A stretch of 64,000 nt of DNA from Sorex araneus (taxonomy: Eukaryota > Chordata > Mammalia > Eulipotyphla > Soricidae). The stretch spans positions 164,283,951 to 164,347,950 of the forward strand of contig NC_073302.1 of the NCBI RefSeq assembly GCF_027595985.1. The letters are read 5' to 3'. Within the stretch, counting starts at the first letter, position 1. Every line of letters begins with the position of its first letter. The position numbers and the translations under genes were made by a program. Below the pieces are notes generated by a model that worked only from the letters and a program-made list of their open reading frames with translations, was not told where the DNA came from and made no database searches. Shown here one piece after another: positions 56,078 through 64,000 of this stretch.

Positions 56078-57065
56078 ATGGTGTTATGAATATAGGGGTG
56101 CAAATATACAGTAATGTTTTCATATTCTTTGAACACATGATTATGAGAGCTAGATGATATGATGTTTCTAATTTTAGTTTGTAAAGAAAACTGTATGATT
56201 TTCAATAAAGCCTGCTCCAATTTACTTTTCCACTAACAGTGTACCTAGAAGATCCTTTGTTCTCTGCACCTTTGAGTTTTTTTCAGTCTTTCTGGTATTG
56301 ATTTACAATTAGCTAACATTAGGTGATGTTGGACATTTTTTATGTGACCAAGAACTCCGTGCACAACATCTTTGGAGAAGTAGCTAATTGAATCTTTGCT
56401 TATTATAAAAGTTGGGTTGTTTGTTTTCTCACTTGTTGAGTTGTGTGAATTCTTTATATATATAGAAAGAAATATATATAGGATATTTTTCCTATCAGAT
56501 GTATAGTGTGCAAAACTATTCTTTATTCCAAATTTGTAGATTTGTATGTGTGTGTTTAGTTTTAATTATTTGATCATTTATTTTTTATTTTGGGGCCACA
56601 CCCGGTTGTGCTCAAGACTTACTTTTGTCTCTCTTCCCAGGGATCACTCCTGGTGGGGTTTGAGGGATCCTGGGTGGTGCTAGGATTGAACGAGGGTTAA
56701 CTGTGTGCAAAGCAAGTGCCCAGCCTGCTGTACTATGGCTCAGGCCCTGGTTTTACTTTTTTCACTATATATAAGTTTTTAGTGTGAGAAAGACAGACTA
56801 TTGTTATTGTTTTGTCGTTATTTTTTGTTTTTGTTTTCTGGTGTTTATATGGTTAGTTTTTTCTGTTATTTCTCTTGTAAGAGTTGAGTCTTCAAATTTA
56901 TCTCTTAAGTCCACGAGTGTTAATTACCTATGCTTTCTTTCTGTGTATTTTATGGTTTGGCATAATATCCAAATCTTTAATTCATTTTGAGATTATTGTT
57001 TTGTATAGTGTTAATTATTATAGGAGTTTCACCTTTTCTTATCATATCCAGTTCCCCTAATACTA
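56078..57065 (-). mobile_element. L1 ORF2 region, antisense, right part of split copy
   Basis: ATGAATATAGGGGTGCAAAT, CCACTAACAGTGTACCTAGA, TGTTGAGTTGTGTGAATTCT and CTTTAATTCATTTTGAGATT follow antisense L1 ORF2 order. An old SINE interrupts it at 56580-56754. All frames are broken. Confidence 0.88.
56580..56754 (-). mobile_element. Old SINE in the split L1, antisense
   Basis: TTATTTTGGGGCCACACCCG, GGGATCACTCCTGGTGGGGT, GGATTGAACGAGGGTTAACT, GTGCAAAGCAAGTGCCCAGC and ATGGCTCAGGCCC cover the element. Confidence 0.88.
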
Positions 57066-57461
57066 GAAAAGAAAACAAAGAAAGTATCAGAAATCTTTGT
57101 ATTACTTTTAAGTTTACAAGGCCACTATAAATATATCCTTATTAAGGAGGAGAATGCTGAGTACACAGAAACAATAGCGAGTATGTTTTACCAGTCAGCA
57201 TAAGGCCAGGCTTATGCTTATTTACCTTGCTCTGCACCTAAGATTTCATGATAGCAATAAGAACAGGAAGGGAAATTGGCATAATGATTGGCTCACAAGA
57301 AATGGAGTGGATAACTTTGTTCTCAGACTCCTGGTGATGAATCTGGCACACTCTTCAGCTTTAATAATTATTATCCAACCCAGCAACAGCAATTCATTAT
57401 CTGATTATCATTATTTAGATTTTCCCCAAATGTTAGATTTAAATCTCTCTCTTCCCCCCCA
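57066..57461. other. Unique sequence
   Basis: No feature is recognised. Confidence 0.4.
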
Positions 57462-57640
57462 CACACACACCTTTTATTTTTGTTCATAGGTCACACTCAG
57501 CTTGTTCAGGCTTACTCCTGGCTCTGTGCTCAATAATCACTTCTGGCAAGGTTCTAGGGCCCATATGTGGTGCCAGGGACTGAACCTGGGTTAACCATAT
57601 GCAAAGCAAATGCTTTTCCTGCTATTGCTTCAGTCGCTAC
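57462..57640 (-). mobile_element. Old SINE, antisense
   Basis: CACACACACACC and T-rich start, GGTCACACTCAGCTTGTTCA, GACTGAACCTGGGTTAACCA, GCAAAGCAAATGCTTTTCCT and TTGCTTCAGTCGC end. Confidence 0.85.
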
Positions 57641-58444
57641 ATATTTCTCGTGACTTAAAACTATTGTGTAGATATTCTGTCTGCAATAGTGCTTCTACAC
57701 AAAAATATACACATAAAGAATATATATGCAGAACAGATATGAAATGCTCAATTTTCATTTTAGAGTCATGCCTTTTGAAGTGTTTTACAAAAACCAAAAA
57801 GAACGTGAAACTTATTTTTGCAAACTAAGAGATAAAGATCATTTCTGTTAACCTTTGCCTTTACCGGATATTAATTTTCCTGGCACAGTGGTAGAGAGTC
57901 TTGGGCACTATAGTAGCAAAGCACTATATTAGTTTTGTACATCAAAACCATAAATGTTAACATTGCTGTAACCATTGTTAAGATACAATAATCGTGGAAA
58001 GAAATATAAGTGAATAATTTGGTACACTTGTCATTTTCCCCACTTTTGGCATTTCCTGCACAGTCTGTGCTGATTCTAGCTGGTGATCTGCCAAAAGGAA
58101 CTGTATTCACAGCCACTTCTGTGTTCCAGAGGTCCTAAAGGAAATGAAGACATATTCTTTAGGTTCAAAAAGTCTATGAGAAAGCAACAAATCTTACAGT
58201 GCGTTTAAAACATATTTATTGAAGTTATGGAGGCTGAGTTTACAAGTGTAATTTTGGTAAGTGTAAAGTTCTCTCATAGGTATGTGCGTCACAGATGCAA
58301 CAGTAGGTCTGGAACTTAAGAATACTCCTCCAAAAATTAAGTTTTTATGAAATGATTATAAGTAGAATTTTGGGGGAAAAAGATTCATCCATATTGCTTT
58401 TTTCCTAACAAGTGCTGTTTAGAAGAAAGCAAAATAAAATTTGA
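57641..58444. other. Unassigned sequence
   Basis: 57890-58110 has a repeat-like feel (CTGGCACAGTGGTAGAGAGT, ACATCAAAACCATAAATG) but I cannot name a family. The rest is unique. Confidence 0.35.
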
Positions 58445-58618
58445 ATGGGGGTTGGTGCATGCAAGGCAAGAGCCCTACCCATTATACTATTTCTCCAGCC
58501 CCACACCTGGCGATGTTGGGTGGCTGTTTCTATCAAAATACCCAGGGGTTGTTTCAGATGGTGCTAGCAGACATGTGGTGCCCCTAAATGCCAAGCATTT
58601 TGGACCATCTCTCTGTCA
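58445..58618 (-). mobile_element. Two adjoining SINE fragments, antisense
   Basis: 58445-58502 is a reversed tRNA-like head (GCATGCAAGGCAAGAGCCCT, ACTATTTCTCCAGCCCC). From 58503 a second fragment resumes with a reversed 3' end (CACACCTGGCGATG). Order and content suggest two truncated copies. Confidence 0.65.
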
Positions 58619-58948
58619 GAATAAATAATCTATTAAATAACTCTAAGCTGAATTTGAAATGTCAGAAGAAAAATACTATAATACAATTTTACTTCTAAAT
58701 CATTACTCTAGGGATCCAGAGAAGTAATAGATCCATTCTATACCAATAGTGGAAGCTTAGAAAAACTCAGAATATCTCTGAGTTAAGGCTCTTTATCACA
58801 TTTGCATAGAAATTTTGATTACTGTTTGAGTACATGTTTAGTGTTAAAAGCAAGCATTTCAACCCATTAAAAAATAATTAGATAAATAATCCTGAAATAA
58901 ATTTGATTTTTCTTATCCAAAATAAAATAAATAGCATTTATAAAATGT
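58619..58948. other. Unique sequence
   Basis: Nothing recognised. Confidence 0.4.
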
Positions 58949-58956
58949 ATATTTAG

Positions 58957-59205
58957 TGCTGGAGTGATAGTACAGCGGTTGGGCGTTTGCCTTTCACTCA
59001 GCCAACCTGTGTTCGATTCCTCCGCCCCTCTCGGAGAGCCTGGCAAGCTACTGAGAATATCGAGCCTGCTCAGCAGAGTCTGGCAAGCTACCCGTGCATA
59101 TTGGATATGCCAAAAACAGTAACAATAAGTCTCTCAATGAGAGACATTACTGGTGCCCGCTCGAACAAATCAATGAGCAACGGGATGACAGTGACAGTGA
59201 CAGTG
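58957..59205 (+). mobile_element. Type B SINE
   Basis: GTGCTGGAGTGATAGTACAG head, GTTCGATTCCTCCGCCCCTC, GCAAGCTACTGAGAATATCG, CTCGAACAAATCAATGAGCA and GATGACAGTGACAGTGACAG tail. Short direct repeat ATATTT at 58949-58954 and 59206-59211. Confidence 0.94.
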
Positions 59206-59211
59206 ATATTT

Positions 59212-60550
59212 GTGCTCAATTGATTCTTATATTCAATAAATATACAGATTCATAAATATGCTCTTATAGATGCACTTATAAATGTATGAGTTAAATGTAT
59301 AAATTAAATATGTATATAATGAACTCTGAGAATGTTATAGCAATGTATATAGACATTATAAGTTTCAAAAACAGTTATACTAGAAATGAAACTTTTACAT
59401 TGAACTGCTCCATCTATTTTCAGCCAATTACTTTATATTAATTAATTTATTCTTCCATTCATTTAAAAGATGTGATAATATAGCTATAAAATCAACATTT
59501 GGTTATTTTAGATAACCCAAAATAGCAAATAATTAAAAAATAAATCCACTTGACTATGAAATCTATTACATGCATTGGTTTTCCAGAAAATTTGCTCCCT
59601 AATTACGTTGTGTGAGAGTGAAATGAGTTTCTACTCTAAATTCACACATTGAAGTCTGACGTTGGGTGATGAGGAGAAGCATCCCAGGGTTAACATTTGC
59701 CATGTTGCTATGGATAATTAAAACAGATTGTACATGTCTTTAACTCAGAATTTAGTATCAACTTTTGAAGAGTCCAAGTTACCATGGAACAGTTTCATAT
59801 CCCTTTCTGACCTTTTTAAGACCTCACCTTTTCTTTTGCAAATTTATACAGTGTAGTCCTTTGGGAAGCTTTGTTTTTCCTTATAATTATTATTGCTGCA
59901 TAATTACTATCTTCTCTTTTTCTATGAGGTACCCATCACAATAAAAAGGTGCAAGAGCCCTCTTAAAAAATGAGAGAGACTTCTTTCTAATGCTTACTGC
60001 ATTTAAAAGATATTATTATTTAAGAATACAAGCCCCTCACCCCCCAAATCTCTGTCATAATGAATCATCTCAATTTGGGCCTGCCCAGGTAAAGATTCTC
60101 TTAAAGATTGCCCTCCTCACCTGGCAAAATTTCACCTACCACCTTATTACTAACCATCAGAGTTCTGAAAAGTTATTATTTCTTTTATCCATATATTTCC
60201 TCTCTTTTCTGAGAATAAAGTATCCCTTATACTTTATTCTTATACAGGCTTTTTTCAAAAATATATTATTTTAAAGGAATTGATCTCAACCAGCACTGTC
60301 AGGTTCGATTTTGTGTGCTGCAGTACTTCCTGGTCCTAGTACAATGGATCTTGATCATTGAAATACTATAATTTGGATTTACTTTATCGCTCACAGTTGA
60401 AGCATTAAGAATTGATTATTTCACACAGGCTCAGCCTGATGTTACATTTAGTATAGTGTTACTACTAATTGGTAAATTTTTTAAATATATTTAAAACATT
60501 TGGGGTTTCATTCATTTATACATTCATTCACTCAACAAATATTTGCAACT
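59212..60550. other. Unique sequence
   Basis: About 1.3 kb. A weak SINE-like trace with a GTTCGATTTTGTGTGCTG string at 60300-60345. No gene is recognised. Confidence 0.45.
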
Positions 60551-60562
60551 ATTTACTGTTAT

Positions 60563-60808
60563 GGGCTGGAGCGATAGCCTAGCAGGTAGGGCATTTGCCT
60601 TGCATGCAGCCGACCCAGGTTCAATTCCTCCACCCTTCTCAGAGAGGCCGGCAAGCTACTAAGAGTATCTCGTCCACATGGCGGAGCCTGGCAAGCTACC
60701 CATGGCATATTCGATATGCCAAAAACAGTAACAACGAGTCTCACAATGGAGACATTACTGGTGTCCACTCGAGCAAATGATGAGCAACAGGATGACAGTG
60801 ACAGTGAC
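60563..60808 (+). mobile_element. Type B SINE, full length
   Basis: GGGCTGGAGCGATAGCCTAG head, GGTTCAATTCCTCCACCCTT, GCAAGCTACTAAGAGTATCT, TATTCGATATGCCAAAAACA and GATGACAGTGACAGTGAC tail. Perfect 12-bp TSD (ATTTACTGTTAT at 60551-60562 and 60809-60820), which does not start with A-runs. Confidence 0.96.
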
Positions 60809-60820
60809 ATTTACTGTTAT

Positions 60821-61701
60821 CCAACACTGTCTTGCTTCTAGTAACAGTGGTTCATATATTCAAAACCCTATTTTCATGGTGTTATGGGAGATTTGATGAA
60901 ATGGGGTGCAAAAGAAGTATACTCAAGAAAAAAGTGCATCCACTTTTCTGTTCAACCCACCTTAGCCACCCAGGGAAAGATTTGGCATGGGTGAAGAGTA
61001 ATAAAGTCAGCTCTGAGCACCTATGCAGTATGGACTGGTGGGATCCCACCAGTCCCACTCTGGCTGAAACTCTTTTTTGCCCAGTGTAGACATACATCCT
61101 CACCATCTAATTTCTCTGTGAGTCTAGACTCAGGCAGGAGAGGAATTGCTCTTTGCAGTAAAGGAAAGTTGGTCTAATCTTCCAGGTATCCAGGAATGTC
61201 AACTTCCCTTCCTGGAAAGAATTCTAGTAGGAGTTGAAATAGTGAAGCTAAATCATTTTTATTGAAAGAACTTTAGAGAACTGTGACGAGGAAGAGAGAG
61301 AATCTGTTCAAGAGAAAAAAGGGGCTTCACCTGGAGGAAAAAAGCAGAGAGTAACTTTGGGGAAGGTAATATACAATTTCTTTAAATTCTCTTAGCCTGG
61401 AGTTCTCTGCATACAAGAATGTTTATCTGGGTGTTGTCTCAGGAAACCCTTTGAATGATACTGTCATATTGCTGTCTTGACCTTTAGAATCTCCTGTAAT
61501 TCACTGGGAAGTGCTTCAGCTTCTGCATCTCCAAGGAGCTCAGAATTTACATCTCCACAGGATGTGCTCCTCAGAACTTTGGTGTACTTAAGCCATTTCC
61601 TAAATTTTATTATTTCCTAAAAGCTTTACCAAACCCCACCCCCTATTTATCTGCCTGAAACAGTAGGAAATATTTTCTAGTGGGGGAGTTGGACAACAAA
61701 T
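60821..61701. other. Unique sequence
   Basis: About 880 bp with GC near the window average; no repeats and no supported gene. Open frames of 74-85 codons overlap on both strands (60832-61106). Confidence 0.45.
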
Positions 61702-61711
61702 TAAAAGAGAA

Positions 61712-62028
61712 CATTTTTTAAAATTTTTATTAGAGAATCATTGTGATGTACAGTTACAAACTTATGAGCTTTTGTGTTTGCATTTTACTCATAAAGTGAT
61801 CGTTTACCCGTCCCTCCACCAGTGCCCATTCACCTCCACCAATGATCCCAGTATCCCTCTCACCACCCCCCACCACCCCACCCTGCCTCTGTGGCAGGGC
61901 ATTCCCCTGTGTTCTCTCTCCTTTTGGGTGTTGTAGTTTGCAATAGAGGTATTGAGTGGCCTTTATGTTCGGTCTATAGTCTACTTTCAGCTCGCATCTT
62001 CCAACCCAAATGGGTCCTCCCAACATCC
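61712..62028 (-). mobile_element. Young L1 3' end, antisense
   Basis: T-rich start, AGAATCATTGTGATGTACAG, CCTCCACCAGTGCCCATTCA, a C-rich patch (61861-61888) and TTGCAATAGAGGTATTGAGT. TSD TAAAAGAGAA at 61702-61711 and 62029-62038. Confidence 0.93.
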
Positions 62029-62038
62029 TAAAAGAGAA

Positions 62039-62669
62039 AACTTCAGATTGTGAAAAGAGCTATCAAGATTAGGTGGGCATGGAGGACATCTGAGATATCA
62101 CTTCAATTTAAGTTCAAATAAACAAAAATTATTTATTTTAAAGGAAATGAAAAGATGCATATGAAGATCTGGGACTTTAAAACAGATTCTATTGCCTTTA
62201 GGTTTGAGTTAGAATGTTTAAGGGCAGACCCTCCCTCTGGAGTGAGTTAGGGGAAGAAAGGAAACTGAATTTGGGAAAGCGAGTGAAGCTCAAAACATAT
62301 AAATTACTGCAGGTGGTGTAAGGAGAAAGCAATGCAAAGTTGCGACAGGGTTTATTTACTGACTTACTGATTTATATAAGTTCGGTTTTATTGCAACCAT
62401 TTATTTACTTATTTTAGGGGTGCCCAAGCAGCAATCAAGAAACCCAGGGGCCCTTCCCATGAATTCTTGGCCAGCCAGGCCTATGGTTCAATATAAGGGA
62501 CTTAGCTTCGAGTGTGGAAGCAAAAGCAGCGTGGGATGGGAGAAGTCTTTGGGAACTTAGTGGAGGAAGTACGTACTTTGGTGGTGGGTTTGGTGAAAAG
62601 ATGCATCGTGAAAATACCATTAACGGTATTGTAAATCACAGTAACCCAGTGAAGAGTTTTATTAAGTTT
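62039..62669. other. Unique sequence
   Basis: No feature is recognised. Confidence 0.4.
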
Positions 62670-62686
62670 AAAAATAGATTAGTACA

Positions 62687-62858
62687 GGGGCTGGAGAGAT
62701 AGCACAGCGGGTAGGGCATTTGCCTTGCACGCGACCGACCCGGGTTCAAATCCCAGCATCCCATATGGTCCCCTGAGCACGGTCAGGGGTAACTCCTGAG
62801 TGCAGAGCCAGGAGTAACCCCTGTGCATCGCCAGGTGTGACCCAAAAAGCAAAAAAAA
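62687..62858 (+). mobile_element. Type A SINE, very young
   Basis: GGGGCTGGAGAGATAGCACA head, GGGTTCAAATCC B box, CATCCCATATGGTCCCCTGA, CGCCAGGTGTGACCC and poly(A) tail. Perfect 17-bp TSD (AAAAATAGATTAGTACA at 62670-62686 and 62859-62875) beginning with an A-run. Confidence 0.97.
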
Positions 62859-63077
62859 AAAAATAGATTAGTACAATAAAATGGTCTCTTTATCACTTCT
62901 AGAGTAATGTTAGGGCCTGACCACCATCATTATTTGTATGATAATAAATAAATAAATGACAACTGTGCCTCCTTGACACTTTTTAACAACATCTCTTAAA
63001 AAATACAAAGATACAAAACTTGATGCTCTAACACAATCATGCTAAAAACCATCATTCTGTATTTTAAAGTTCTACAT

Positions 63078-63232
63078 GAGGGATCAGAGAGACAGTAAAG
63101 TGACTTAGGTGTTTACCTTGCATGCAACAGACTCAAGTACCGCTCATGGTACCCTGAACATCTCTAGGAATGACCCCTGAGCAAAGAACCAGGAATAAGC
63201 CCCATGAACAGCCAAGTGTGGTAAGCTCCCAA
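63078..63232 (+). mobile_element. Old SINE, sense
   Basis: GGGATCAGAGAGACAGTAAA, TTACCTTGCATGCAACAGAC, ATGACCCCTGAGCAAAGAAC and CAGCCAAGTGTGGTAAGC with a weak A-rich end. Confidence 0.82.
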
Positions 63233-63366
63233 AATATAAGTAAAGAAAATCCTACTTGACTTTTTGGATGCACATTATCAAAATTTTGTTTTCTAAATAT
63301 TAACCAAGTGCCTTTTTGTGTGTTAAAGATAAAATTAGGACCATTTATCATATCATTGTTAATCAT

Positions 63367-63515
63367 TTAAAAAAATTTTTAAATTGAATCACCATGTGGA
63401 AAGTTATAAAGATTTCAGGCTTAAGTCTCAGTTATACAGTGCTCGAACACCCATCCTTTCACCAGTGCACATATTCCACCACCAAGAATCACAGTATATC
63501 ATTCTCGGTGTATCT
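63367..63515 (-). mobile_element. L1 3' end, antisense
   Basis: AAATTGAATCACCATGTGGA, AAGTCTCAGTTATACAGTGC, ACCCATCCTTTCACCAGTGC and TTCCACCACCAAGAATCACA, the reversed terminus of the L1 subtype also seen at 27.5 kb. Confidence 0.85.
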
Positions 63516-64000
63516 TTCACTGTGATCCAAGAACTGGACAAATAAACAAATGTCCAATACAATGAATTTACCGAACAAAGCATATGTGTGTTAATTTTTG
63601 TTTAAATATTTTTATAATAGTATAGCTGCAAATTCTTCCTGGGAGCTCTGAAAAAAAAAATGGGGTGTTATGCTAGTATAAGCAGAAGTGGGGTGTAACT
63701 CTAGCATAACTAAAAGAAAACTAACCTTGTCCAAGCCAGTGCATGCCAATAGTCTTATGAAATAGCAAATCCTAAGCTTTGTAGTTATGGATCTTTCATA
63801 GAACTGATTCTAGTTATCAGTTGCTGATTCTAGAACTCAGCAATACACCATTTTTTCCCCATTTTTAAGACATGAAGTTATTTATCTCATATGCATACTT
63901 TTTAGCCTAAAATAATTCTGCCATGACAATATTATTTATCAAAGCTAAAATAAATGATAAGTTCAAAGAAAAGTATTTATATTATTTGACATAGTGAAGC
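63516..64000. other. Unique sequence at window end
   Basis: Includes two nearby copies of a TGGGGTGT string with TATGCTAGTATAA and ACTCTAGCATAAC (63660-63710), a minor local duplication. No gene is recognised. Confidence 0.4.

Overview
The window is mammalian nuclear DNA with no confident protein-coding gene, rRNA or tRNA gene. It is AT-rich and CpG-poor. The long open frames are interrupted repeats, simple-sequence runs or chance. The best organism clue is a very abundant tRNA-derived SINE whose head reads like GGGCTGGAGCGATAGCACAG and carries a GGTTCGATTCC box. I recognise this as the shrew (Soricidae, SOR-type) SINE, so Sorex or a close relative is my inference. Lineage-specific L1 3' ends, older L1M and MIR copies, one MaLR-type LTR and two class-II-type solo LTRs fit a placental mammal.

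Layout. 1-5.3 kb has no recognisable transposon. 5.3-8 kb stacks old SINEs, an old L1 end and a younger L1 3' end with an 11-bp target-site duplication (TSD). 8-18 kb is mostly unique sequence with SINEs and an antisense L1 end at 15.9-16.5 kb. 18-23 kb has two antisense L1 3' ends with SINEs in and around them. 23.3-26.3 kb is quiet and ends in a CpG-richer block next to the first solo LTR (26.27-27.31 kb). 27.4-35.6 kb has several L1 3' ends (two with apparent 5' inversions), a 713-bp composite retroelement with a 17-bp TSD and a SINE dimer. 35.6-39.95 kb is almost repeat-free and holds a candidate terminal exon with a poly(A) signal (36.06-36.48 kb) and a CpG-retaining candidate conserved element (39.09-39.30 kb). 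40-51.5 kb is repeat-dense: SINEs, a degenerate minisatellite, two more composites, L1 ends and a MaLR-type LTR. 51.5-54.5 kb is mostly unique. 54.5-57.1 kb is an antisense L1 split by the second solo LTR. 57-64 kb mixes unique sequence with young SINEs and antisense L1 ends.

No genes can be seen working together here; the window reads as intergenic or intronic. The most interesting structure is in the mobile elements. Two SINE types share one tRNA-like head but have different bodies and tails: type A with a poly(A) tail, type B with a TGACAG-repeat tail. A longer composite family (three copies, about 610-710 bp) shares the type B 3' end, and one locus carries an A-B dimer inserted as a unit. 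Coordinates of old repeats are accurate to roughly 10-30 bp. Those with an identified TSD are accurate to a few bases.
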